Below, one piece after another: positions 48,860-61,600 of a stretch of DNA of 64,000 bases (positions are counted from its first letter, which is position 1; every line of letters begins with the position of its first letter). The translations under genes were made by a program, and so were the position numbers. Origin of the DNA: Theobroma cacao (taxonomy: Eukaryota; Streptophyta; Magnoliopsida; Malvales; Malvaceae); NCBI RefSeq assembly GCF_000208745.1, contig NC_030850.1, positions 12,905,965 to 12,969,964 of the forward strand, written 5' to 3'. The notes beneath the pieces were generated by a model that did not search any database, was not told where the DNA came from, and saw only the letters and a list, made by a program, of their open reading frames with translations.

Positions 48860-49598
48860 GGATTGGAATGATCTTAAAAAAGACTTATGCTGTCGCATCA
48901 AGAAGTTCCCAACTTGAGGCATATATGCTTTGGGATTGAACAGTAGCTTGGTAATACCTTTCGATATTACTTGTCCTGTTGTCTTGCCATTTGTTTATAA
49001 TGTAACCTCTGTATAGGCACTTGCTTGTTATTGTCTCATCAGATGCCCTGTGGATGGATCTAAGAACTATACTGTTACATAATTCTCACTCCTTTTGGAA
49101 GGGAATTAAAAAAAAGTAATTATCAACATTGCCTTGTGCGTTTTGTTTTTGTGGCATGTGTAGAATTTGCTGTTTTCCGGCATGATCATCCTCACTCTAT
49201 ATGGTATAAACATGCTTTTAATTGTTAATTTATGATCATAGGACAAAATTTGGTTGTTGAAGTATAAGAAATTATGCATTTTCTGTTGCAGTTGGACCCC
49301 CAGCAAATGAGTAACTTTTGTTTTTCTTGAAATAAAAAAAAAAAACATTAATCCAGCAAATTGAAAGAGGAAAAATGGGGAACCAGTCTGCAAGATAGTC
49401 AATAGTTTTCAATTATCACAAAATCAATCACAATGGCTGAAAACAATTTCTACCACAGTATTGAAAGCCTTCGGCTTGTAGACAAGAAATGGTAAATCTC
49501 AACGCATGAATGCAGAGGTAGAAGTAGAACGAGGAACAAACTCGACCGAGGAAGGGATCGACATCTGATTTTATTACATGAATTGATTTGCCTCTGGA
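48860..49598. other. Convergent 3' spacer between the TMEM256-like and X8 genes
   Basis: Holds the 3' UTRs of both genes. No further gene is seen. Confidence 0.55.
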
Positions 49599-50644
49599 TC
49601 AGGGAATGAACTCATATTGACAAGAATTATAACCTGCAGGTAAATACATGGAAGAAACGTTATTACCAAGGGGAAAAAGAAGCTGAAAAAATCAGTAAGG
49701 AAAATTAGTCATTAAAGCATAAAGAAGAAGTTTGATTATAGACAAAAGGAGTTAAGTAGTGAGCTGTTATTCACTTTTGCCCTTATGCCTTTATCTTCTT
49801 TTCGCCTTTTGCGTCAGCTAATCCATTGCTTTAGCATCGTTGAGATGCAAGTTGCTCCGTAATGTTCTCTAAACGAGTAAACCAACAGCAATCTCACATG
49901 ACTTGCACTTTCCAGGCACGTGGGAGTTGCTCATTTTCTATATGTTTAATCAATACGATGATTTTTTAACTATATATTGCAGAAGTTTTCATGCGATATA
50001 GTAATTGAAAGGAGTATCTTTGTTTAATGCTTACTGGGATCTAGTTCTGTAATCATGGCAGCTCCTTTGAAGTAGCAAGATCCGCCTTTGTGCTTGAACT
50101 TTTGGAAGTAATCGTTGAATGCGTAGGAAGCGTGGTTTCTCATAGTGTTAGGAAAATAACAAGGCTGGTTCACCTGAATCTTACTGCAATCTGCACCACC
50201 TTTCCCGCAAGCCCAATCCAGGGCTGCCTGCAACTCATCATCTGGAGTCTGTTCATCAGCTATGCACCATTGCTCAAACTCCCCTACTGGTATAACAAGA
50301 ACAGGAAACGGCATTTTAGAAAATACAGCATACAAGATTGCTTTATCTTGTCTCAATGCATCAGATAACATTTCTGGCTTAGGAGTTTTCTGAACTAGGA
50401 CTAACTACTTAAATATGTGACTCTGTATGTTTGACAATGTACCCTGGTTTTTTCATGCTAGGATTAAACAGGAGATGTATATGTGGCATAGAAGATTAGA
50501 GCAGAACAAACATGACAGTTTGTTCATTTGGAGGTTGAAAAACAGAACTTTAGATCCTAAGTTAGAAAAAATCATGCCTGATTTTTGAGGAATCATTGAC
50601 AGCAACAGCAGAAGAAGCGTTATCCTTATCAACAAGAGTGACAT
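49599..50644 (-). CDS. Secreted X8 (CBM43) domain protein, Ole e 10-like
   Basis: Three exons: 50644-50578, 50283-50035 and 49633-49599 (351 nt, 116 aa). A Leu-rich signal peptide (residues 1-22) leads to a single X8 domain that begins EFEQWCIADEQTPDDEL. All six conserved cysteines are present (29, 48, 55, 64, 92, 110), and the protein ends NSCQYEFIP. X8/CBM43 modules bind beta-1,3-glucan (callose) in the cell wall and at plasmodesmata. No GPI-anchor tail is present, so it is probably secreted to the apoplast. Intron 1 appears to use a GC donor (CAG|GCATG), while intron 2 is GT-AG with donor CCA|GTAAGC. The last exon encodes only 11 residues plus a split codon and is easily missed: reading through its donor gives a false stop after DPSKH. 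Confidence 0.87.
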
Positions 50645-50734
50645 TTTTTCTGGGAGGGAGAGGTACTCAATCTGGATACTGGGAAAATGATCTATCCACT
50701 GAGAAATCTCATGACCGCAAGCAGCCAATATCCC

Positions 50735-50742
50735 TTATATAG
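50735..50742 (-). promoter_or_regulatory. TATA box of the X8 gene
   Basis: The minus strand reads CTATATAAGGG about 90 bp upstream of the ATG at 50644, a good position for a plant core promoter. Confidence 0.6.
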
Positions 50743-50749
50743 TGTGAAA

Positions 50750-52664
50750 GGCAGAAACATACTAAAAATGTTGTGGTCTTTTAGGTTTGTCCCTTTGCAA
50801 AATGACGTAGTAGGAGCCATGTGAACTCACGTATGGGCTTCATGTTGGCTCTTCTTCTAACTTTATGACAAACTAGACATAAAGGTATTCCCTGTAACAA
50901 AAGCAAAGCTCAGTGTGGATGTGTACCGAAGGCATTCAATTTTTACTGTGGGGTTCTTTTCAGCAGCTAGCACCTGGTCACTGCCTGCCATGTTATGGTG
51001 AACCTTTTAGAAATTCGACCTCAGAGAAAGGATGGGATGTTTCAAGCAATCTTCAACTCAGAAACTGCTCAAGTACTAAATATTGGAAGCAGTGTTCCTA
51101 GTATGCAAAAGATGAAAAATAAATAAGTAAATAAAAGAGCAAATGAATGATCTTTGAGGAACAAGAAGGGCACTTCGAGCAACAAGCTTAGATTTTGACA
51201 TCATGGATGCAGAATCTCCAATTTCACCGTCCACAACTAAGCACACTGTTATGGCTGAGAAGGCTTTCATGTGACCACTTCATAACCATATCCACAAGTG
51301 CTGGGCAACATCATAAGATAAAAAGGAGAGAACAAGTTTACCAACTCTAATCAAATCAAGCAATTGATTACTTACAACCACCGCAAAATTACATGCTACA
51401 ACTAGTTTACACTGATTGTACCAAGAAAAGGAAAAGAATACTAATGGACAATGGAAAGTCATGGTTACAACAAGGGGACCTCTTCATAGCAAACAACCAA
51501 AGCACTCAAGACTCGAGGAACACAATCTTTCAGCAAAGATACCCATATGCGTTGCCAGCTTTAATTTCTCTGATGAGGGAGTTTGCTACTTGCTCAAGCT
51601 TCACTGAATTTCCAAGTTCCAACCAGCAACATTATTTGTCATATCGCCCTTTTAAGTCCATTTGAAAGTAAAAGGGTAACACACTAACATCTCAAAACGC
51701 ACATATATGAGTCGAACAGTATGAATACTTCATACCTTGATCCATGTACCTTGTGCAGATTGTCCAACACAAAAAGCTGACAGGACGGATTAAATTTAAT
51801 CACTCATTTTACAAGAGCTTGAAACGTGGAAACTCTACATAAAATTTTATTGTTTGGCTTACAACATATAAAATATGGGGGCGGAAAAAGAATGGAGGCC
51901 ACTTAATTACAATTAAATAAAAATTGGTCGGTATGTACAGGAAACGCCACCACTTTTTTCCTTGTCCTTGGCAAGTGATCATATATTAAGCCAAGTGGAT
52001 GACTACCGAGGGGTCAGAAGAATTTGATTACTCTTCCCTGGTATTCAACACACTTGAAAGCAAAACCATGGATGCAAGCTCAGCATTCCTGAAGATAAAA
52101 CCCACACCAACATAATCAAATATTCTGAATTCATGATTTCGTACGTGATATGTACATGAAGAAGCAAGTTTTTATCACCTTCAAGAGAGAAAAAGAACAA
52201 AAAAATGAAAACCCACAACAAGAAACATAGAAGTTGCAGTTTATAGATTAAAGATATGAAATAGGTTTGCTAAAATGAGTACTTTGAAAGGAGATTTTTG
52301 AAGTAATATTGAACCAAAAAAAAAGGAAAACTAGAGCACAAAAGAAAGCATGTTTCCTGGAGCTAAAAGAACACAATATAAAACGATTGTGGAGAAAATT
52401 GAAAAAGGAGAGGAAGCCTTGTCGAAGTACAGGAGTGAAGCAATATACAAGAAGCACACATGAAATATTAGGTTACTACACATTCAATTTAGAACAGAAA
52501 GATAAGAGTGATGCTGAAAATTACCATATTTTAGACGACCACTGGTATGGGGCAAGACATAGGTCAAGTGCAGCCTCGTGGCAGTTATGGCTTGTGACTT
52601 GTCAGAGAACCAAATGACAAAGGGGTCAACCTGGACAAAGAAAGTTCAACCACCTCCCACTCTA
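50750..52664. other. Spacer between the X8 promoter and the 3' end of AHK2
   Basis: Must contain the AHK2 3' UTR (minus strand, next to 52664) and upstream X8 regulatory DNA. No coding gene recognised; short ORFs near 51393-51665 have no motif. Confidence 0.5.
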
Positions 52665-55600
52665 TCAACCAGACTCAAAAAAACTTGCAACAGCTGAATA
52701 AAGTTGCTCTTCCTCAAAAGGCTTTGACACATAGCCATCCATCCCACATTTCATGCACTCTTCATTTGTAGTTTGGATGACATCAGCTGTCATTGCTAAA
52801 ATTGGAATGTGCCATTGATGCACATTTCCGTACATCTCAATGGATGCTTCTCCAGAAACAATTTTTTCATTGACCTCACTCTCCACGCAGCGGATTTGCC
52901 TAGTAGCTTCAAACCTGCATAATATTTCGAGTGTTAGGATTGTTAAGTACTCTAATTGAAGGAAAACTGAACAGGAAACTGGTCATAACATATTATCAGT
53001 AGTTAAGAGCATTCATGGCATATGAGATCTCTTCCCATTTAGAACATATCTCGGAGATGCACCCACAGGTAACAAGTTACAACAAAAATAAATTACAGTT
53101 CACCAAATACCTTATTGGACTAAGAATCTATCAAACAAATCAGCTTGTTTTACCCCATCATAACAAAACCCACATAACTGGTTTTGGAGAAAGTTAATAA
53201 TTATATTGCCTCATATAATGCATGCACTTAGTAAATGCATCATAACCACTGTTGCTTGACATTAAGGCCTCTTTTGGCATAGTTTCAAGTGTATGCTGAT
53301 ATGAAGCAAGCATAAAACTTGGCAGAGTAAAGTTAAAGGCAGTTAGATTGATTACCCATCCATTTCTGGCATCTGGAGATCCATGAAGCAAGCATCAAAA
53401 TTATGGGGTGGCTTAAGCTTGTGCAGCGCATCCTGGCCTCTTTCCACACAGGAAACAATTGCTCCATATTTCTTTAAAGCACCTTCTGCCACTCTTCTGT
53501 TAACCTTATTGTCATCAACCACTAAAATCCGCTTTTCTCGTAGTAAGCTCCCAAGCGTAGACATTCTCTCTCTATGTACTTGCTCCTTTCTACCATTTCC
53601 AAGGGCTTCTTGGAAACAGGCAATCAAGACACTCAACCGAAGTGGCTTCATCAGCACATTATCTACAAAAGCAGCAGTCTTAAGCTTGGAGCGCTCAATC
53701 GGGCTCATGGAGGTAGCCAAGAGAAAAATTTTTGGAAGGTTTGTCGAAACATCTACTCTGTCATTTTGCCTATGATCTTTGAGCAAAGATCGTAACTGAA
53801 GAACTGTTTCCTGATTCCAAACATCTTTGTCAATAAGAATCATGGCCAAATGTGCAAATGCACTGCAGAAGAAACAAAGGAAAATGCATCAGCGAAACCA
53901 AGAAAAATTTAATGGTGTGACATTAACCTTTAATTCAAATATCTAAACTAAGTGTCTTCAAATTCTTGTTTTTGATAAGTCAGCAAGCTTATTATTGTCA
54001 ATATTATACTTATAAATATTGAAGCAGGTGAAAAAGGATATAACACACACACACACACACACACGCATACATTACCCCAAAAACTGTTGCATTAAAGGTA
54101 ACTCTCAAAAACTGCAGCGTAAAGTATATATTAAAGTATAGTGTGTGCACGTGTGTGTATTAGATTATCTTTATATGAACAGGTAACTCTCAGAAACTGC
54201 TCCATTAAAAGCCCTCAAAAACTCCACACAGCTAATTAAAGTGCACATGTTGGTTTTCTAGTTTATATCAGCTGTTCAGATTCAGAACAATACCTAGAGT
54301 GTTTACCGTGATGCATGTTAGTTAGAGCAAAATATTGCAATATTGATCTATCTTTCCCTAAGGTCCTTTGTGTAGTGATTAATATTGTAAACTATTCAAA
54401 TAAGAGCTTTCTAATATGGAAATATGTTCGTGTAGAATATCAAAAGCCTTCAATCTTCTAAGTACCACCATAACTATTCTATCTACCTTGTGCCACAAGT
54501 GCTTGACAGATAGGTGTACGCTAACTCCATACTGGAAGTTATATCCACAGATATTCCCAATCTCCGAAGATGGTATCTTGTAACCTCAGCTCGGATGCTT
54601 CTATTATCAATAATCAGTGCTCCCAAACCTTGGAACTCCGAAATCACTGGATCATATTGCTTCCACTTTGAATCCAGAGAACTCGCTTCACCTTTTCCAA
54701 AAGCTGCAGTGAATGAGAAAGTACTGCCAGTGCCAGGTTCACTCACAAACCCGATCTCCCCATGCATGAGTTGTACAAGACGTTTGCTGATGCTCAATCC
54801 TATTCCAGTCCCACCATAATGTCGTGAAGTGGAACTGTCAGCTTGCACAAAAGGAGTGAAAATTCGATCCTGTGCATCTAAACGAATTCCCACACCTGTG
54901 TCCTCAACTGTTACTAGTAATTTAATCTTTTCAGGATCCTCCATTGAGTCTTTGCCATTTAGTATTGTAAAGTTCTCCCAGCTTCTCCACCTGTCCACCA
55001 CTAGAAACCCACTTAACGTATTATATGTTTTGCTTGACATGTCTTGAACTAAGTTCAAGCCTGGTTGCAGCACCTTGTCTCCCACATCAAATGCACCCTT
55101 CACTTCATCTACCAGATGCACTGAGACAAAAATATGTCCCTTATCCTGCGTGAACTGCAATTTTAAGGAGCAATAAATTAGGGAACACACTCAAGCAACT
55201 CACCATACAATTACAAAGATCTGAAACTGGAAATAACAGATGAACCTAAATATTCATCTGATTTCCTGGATTTCTAGTGCAAGTTAAACATGAGAGAACC
55301 ATGGAATGGTGAATTCCGTGCATTCATGAGTTGAAAACCTTGGCTACATTAAGTTACCATATAGCTGCATTCATTTTTAAAATTATTTTAAGCGGTAAAT
55401 ATTAACAATCAAAATTGTGTTCTTCTCTCATTTGCAAAGAATATTCTACTTTAAGGCATGTGTTGTCCTGGGAAAGTCCACCTCTACCGCTATCAACTAA
55501 TTAAGTCATCAAAACAGGGTCAGAGCCAAACTGAACTTAATAGGATTGAGAACCTGACAAAAAAGATGAGGTGATAGCCTCCCTCAATTATCCGCAAGAA

Positions 55601-58600
55601 AAATGCATCCAGTTCAAGTACTTATTATTTTCCTAGTCTTGTGGCAATTAAAGTTTTAATTATATGATGAAATTGAAAGGGAGAAAACAGGGAAATTCAA
55701 ACATAACCAACCTTAATTGAATTTCCAACAAGATTTGTAATTATTTGCCGAAACCGCCCGGGATCACCAACAACAACTTCAGGAACCCGATCGGATACAT
55801 AAACTGCCAACTTCTCATGTTCAAAGAACACAAACAAACAAGATTATGCAAGGAAATCAAGAAAAGCAGAAAGACAAAGAGAAATCAGATGAATTTTAAA
55901 ATATATATAGTAGAGGAATATCTTGATTTTACCTCAATCCCTTTATAATTAGATTTGTCTGAGGAAAGTGAGAGGACGTTATCAAGAAGAGTGCGTAGAT
56001 CAAAGGGCACATCCTCAAGCTCAAGCCTGCCTGATTCTATCTTAGCCTGATCAAGGACCTCATTTATCAGTGAGATAAGATCTTTCCCACTAGCATGAGC
56101 AGTCTCAGCATAGTCCCTTTGGATCGCATCAAGCTCTGTATCCATCAGCATTTTCAGCATACCTATGAAAAGAAACATAAGTATTATGTTAGTTTTGCTG
56201 GAATAGAGAATTATATTTATACAAATGAAAGGCTTTCTAATCACCTAAAACACCATTCATCGGAGTCCTGATCTCATGGGAAACAGTTGCTAGAAACTAC
56301 AAAAGGGAAAACCGTTAAGTTAGAAAACACTGCAGAATTACTCCTTTATAGCCAATTTTCTAGGAGAAACTTTTACATGCAAAATGGAAAATCACTAGAG
56401 AAAAAAATTTTCATACAATTAAGCCAAATTTCTAGAAAGGAGGGAAACTTGTTAGCTAGTGGTAGCAAATGCACCTGAGATTTGGCCACATCTGCAGCTT
56501 CAGCACGAGCTTTGAGCTCCATCATCTCACGGTAGTCATTCTCTACTTTTGCAATTCGACATATAGCAGCATGGAAGATATGACCGACAAGCAAAGTAAT
56601 AACTAGGACTCCTACTGATGCATTAATTGCTGTCCAAGGTAACGGGGGTTTTTGCTTGAACCTACAAGAGAAAAACACTTGAGAAAATATACCATCCTAC
56701 ACCTTTTTGCCAATATTTTCTTTTTAATTTTTGGGAAAACTAACCTGCAGTGCATCTCATGCTTCCTTAATGGATCTCCAAAATCAAGGCTACTGACATG
56801 CAGTAGGCCAGTATCAGTTACATCAGTACCGTACATGCTGATGGCAGCAGATGCATTGGTTGTGTCGTAAACATTGACAACAATGGTTTGCTTGCTGGCA
56901 AGTTGGTGCAGAAGCTTCTCCACCAGAGAGGGGACATCATAAGACGCACCCAGGTACCTGTAATCGAGATTCATCATTGAAAAATTTTCTTAAAAAATAA
57001 AAATAAGCTACTTCACAACAATAAAAATACTTCTCCAAAATTATTGTATAGAAAATCAAGATAATTGAAGGGACAATTACCCCACAGTAGCTTCAGTTCG
57101 TTGCCTTGGTGTAGCACTTGGAGGCAAATCCTTGTTATAAACAGCAAATGTGAGAACAACACCAAGGTGATTGGATTTTAACAGCTTAAAAGGAGATGTC
57201 AATACTCCCTTTCCAGTTGCCCTTGCCCGCAGGATGTTCTCACGGTCTTCCTGTATAACAGTAGAAAGAGCAAATTAACTTACCATTATTGGCTAAATGA
57301 AGAAGAGAGAGAATGAAGAAGTAGACACACTTCTAAGGAGTGTTCTTTTATGTGTAAAAACCTTCAGCAAATGGTATTCAACATTACAACTAGGCAAGTG
57401 AGCATGTATTCCTACTAGTGGGAACCAACTAAAATAGTAGGCCTACAATTTTAACAGGACAAAAGGGATTTGTTGATTATTAAATCTTATATTTGGTCTC
57501 TGAGAAAAATTGAATTGAGTACTATGATTATAAACACCATACCCCTATCAATTTCGTCCTCCCTCCTAATACTTGTGTTTCCAAGCTTGTCGATCCCTTT
57601 GCCTATTACGTTCATGTTTTTGTGTTGAGATTGAACAAAACGTTGTTATGGATAATGTGGATCACAGAATTGTTGCTACTGTGCATTGCATGGCTGAGAA
57701 ATTTAGTTTTAGTAATATTGTCACAGTATGAACCCATCCTGAATGTTTACTGGATAGCTTCAAGAAATTGCATGCCACAACCATTGAACCATTTTCATCA
57801 TTCAAAAAACTTGAAATTATAGCAAATTTACCCGATTGCCTACTCTTTAAATGTTAGTACTGCTTTCAATGGGGAGGATATGAACCAAGGTACTTTAAAG
57901 CCTCCTGCTCTGTTTCATAGTTTTTCTGCAGGAATTTAAGGGATTGCAGAAATGCTGGATGATGAACTTGTTTCTTCCTCCTGAAATGGGATAATTTGCA
58001 ACACCTCCATTAGGTTATTAAGCTTTACTTATAGGAAGGGTTATTCTTGAAATTTCCTACTTGTTAAGAACTTGAGTTACAAGGGTTCTAACTATCAATA
58101 CTTTCTATTTTCATTTTCAGTCACTTTGAATTTGGGATAATTAAATCCTCGTCTTTCCTCTCTCTAGTTCCTTTCGTTCTCCCTTTTCTCCCTCTTTCAT
58201 ATCTTCTTCCTCTCCCTACTCGCTTTCTTCTCCCTTGCTGTACCAAGTACTTTCATACCACCTAGCAGGAATCATTCACAGCATAGCAGAGATGCCCACA
58301 GAATCCCTTTTTTCTTTCTTCTAAATTTTATGTTGCAAGCTAATTAACAGTTTTTTTTGTTTTTGACTCTTTCTAGAAGATTTAAGGTCTTTTACCTTTT
58401 CTTTTCCCAGTTTATATTGTTTTGCTCCAGATGTTTTAGCTTCAAAGGTCAAGAATTAATTGTTATTAGGATAACAACAATGGAGAAACTGCATAAGCTT
58501 TTTATATTTGCAGTCTTTACAGCTTAAGTATTATCACAATTCAGGAAGTATTTTGTTTCTTTAAAGCTTATCATGCGTAACACTTCCTTCTACTTCGGAT

Positions 58601-61600
58601 ATTCCTAGAATGACCTAGTGAGGCTAATAGTTAATAGTTATTATTTCACACCCCTTGATTATGGTCCAAAACGAAGAATACAACCAGATCTCAACCCGTA
58701 ATTTCAAACCTCAGATTTTAGTTACTTCTAACATCATTTACAAAACATGACTATAGTTCATTTGCTCTAAACCTCCTACATCATCCACATCACATCTAGG
58801 AATAGCTCCATGTACTAGCCCTATGTCATTCTGAAGCCCCCAAGATCATGTGAAAGTTGTGGTCAATCAATGTTGAGAGAAATTGAAAGTGGAAGAATGC
58901 ACTGACAACCAAGAAGACAATGACAACATGGTTCACCATGAAAGCCACATTGATAAGCTCACACAGACGATCATTGTCTATCTTGTGTATTATCATTGTC
59001 TTTGGCCCTTTCAGTCCCAGGCAGACCCAATAGTCCAAGCAATACTTACACTTAATTGATTCCAAGTGCAACGCTTAGGATCATATTTGGCAAATTTATT
59101 TACCACAATGACCTTCACTACGAGTTGATTTCTTGAATTTGTCCTTCTCATGGTTCAACTGATTTTTTTCTAAAATTCCAAACTCAAAGGTGTCTCAAAG
59201 GCTAAAGGACTTCATTCTTTCTTGTCCATTTTGGGTTGGTACAGCACTAATGCTTCCCTATGATTCTCCTCACCTTCGCACAAAATTTAAAACTGATATC
59301 TAGTTAAAAGGTGCCTAACTTTCCTGTCAAAATTTTAAATAAAGCACATGGCACACACATACCAGCTGTATAAAACAATATTCCAGCAGCATCACTATCA
59401 AGTAGTGTAATTGCGAATCCATTAAGCTTTTTATAACAGATTTTGTAGGAGTACAACATATAATTTGATTAATCACAAAATTTAATGCACGCTTGCAATC
59501 ATATAGCTTGATCTCCATTATGAGCTTCAAAAGAAACTAGGTTATATCCAATAGACAAAATTCAAAGTCAGCCAGATAATGTAAGAGGGCAGTTCTAAGA
59601 ACGGGAAATGGATGTGTGCCTGTGTCTGTGTGCACGCATCAGCACAAATGCATGCTCACACACACTTAATGCCAGCACACGTGCCCCACACAAACATAGA
59701 TAGCTCTAATTGAGAGTAAGATAGTTTTACTCGAAAGTAAGTATTAATAAGAAGTAATGACAAATGCACCCTTAATAATGTGTCAGAATTTCAAATAAAA
59801 ACAGTAAAAAAGATAAAAGGAAGAATTTGACCCTTTCTTTATTTTGTTGTTTGGAAGTGCAGAGGTTGTTTATAAAAGGAAATTAGATAGAGATTGCAGC
59901 CTAAGGTAAACAAAACATACCTTTCCAGACATCATGTCAATAGAAACAATATGAGACACAGTTTCTTGTGAAAATATTACTGGTGCATATTCATCTTTAA
60001 TGGGTGCAGGATCCAAATTTTCTGTCAGGCAATCTTGGACCAAAGTCTGGTCCTCAGTTTCCATTTTCTTTATTGTCCATCCATGCTGCTTCTCAAACTG
60101 CTCCCTCTCTGAGTGAAGAACTTTCAGTGCATAAGCGACACCACTAGTAAGTGGCCTCTCAAAAGCTGTTCTTTCAGTATATTCACCAAATGTTTTCTGC
60201 AGATTTTAAATTAGTAGTTCAAGTCAACATACAAGTAGAACTAGATTTGTCTACTTGGTAAGCCACTGACTTTCATATACAATTCAAGCCAATAATTATA
60301 GTTCCATAGTGGTTGATTACCATGTCAATCAGTTAATCGAAGCAAAGTGATGTAAGATATACAGTATAATGGAGACTTGCCATCATCCATTAGCATGGTC
60401 TTATTTATATGAATTAAATTAGAAAAGCATTTGATATTAAGGTCCAAGCATATAGAATATCACCTGATCAATAGCAGATGGATGCTTCCCATGGTGAAAA
60501 GTGGATACGAGAATAGCCAACGCATGAACATGATTCATGCTAACATTGAACTGATCCTGCAACATCCGTGCTCTTTCATCACACATGTTGGCAAGTGTCT
60601 CTTCTCTCCTTAAAATGATCTTTTGGTTTAAATGCCAAAATAACCAGAAGGATGTAAAGATCCCCACAAATACAAATGTTATTAAGAGTTTCTTTCTCCA
60701 CTTCCCTGCACCTTTAGGAGGGCTCTGGGTTTGCTGCTGCTTCTGTTGCAGCAGCAGCGGTAGTTGCTGAGCCACAGGCTGCAGCAGAGCTGGCTCATTC
60801 TTTCTGTTCCTCCAGAGCTTCAAACGAACTCCAGGAATCTTCCAGCTCAGTATCACTCCAACAAGAAGCAACCAACATCCTTTCACCATACAAAATGACA
60901 AGTTCTCACAATTGTCTTTTGATTCGACTCCTAGTGCACTTCTTTGTGAGATGTTCTGCTTAATGACAAACCAACCAAAAAGAAGTAAATTTAATAGCAT
61001 TATTCATGGATTCATGGATATCTGGATTTGGCATAATCCCAATTATTTAGCACTTTCAACAAGCAATTTCAGTATGTTTATCTATACATAGACGACCCAG
61101 GCATTATTGATTAACGAAAAGAGTTTGGAGGGGCAAAAAATAGGCATTTTCCATCCTTTTGTTTTTCTTTTGGATAAATGCCATTTTACTTCATGTTCAA
61201 TTCACATGCATATGCTTGACTGTATGATATGTATGGTCCTGACAGTTAAGTTCACAACTCATACAACAAATTTCATTATATCACTCATAAAGATAATCAG
61301 GATTCAGCAACCAAGGATTGTAAAAATTCATTGCATTCCCTTAGTAATGGAATTGTCTTTAACATTTTATGTTGCTTCACTCTACACATAATAGTTTTAG
61401 GAGCACATATAAACCTAACTAAATCAGCATAAATACATCAGCTTCTTTTCAGAAATTTTGTGCAGCCAAAAACAGCTCCACAAGTCTAAACAACTTATTT
61501 TTTCATACCATTTATTTAATAGCCACGTATGGTCCATTCTTTTTCTTTTTTCTCTTTTCTTTTTTTCTTTTCGCTCCAGGGGGAAGGGAAATAAGTTAAA

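Noticed and set aside
50024..50371. X8 gene as a single exon ending DPSKH
   Set aside because: The stop lies just beyond a good donor. A downstream 35-nt exon restores the sixth conserved Cys and the family C-terminus, and the total length then closes in frame.
53383..53775. Plus-strand ORF of 130 codons
   Set aside because: Antisense of AHK2 exon 12, which encodes the receiver region.
58826..59071. Minus-strand ORF in AHK2 intron 4 with a hydrophobic stretch
   Set aside because: No splice signals in phase, no match to AHK2 relatives, and no recognisable family.
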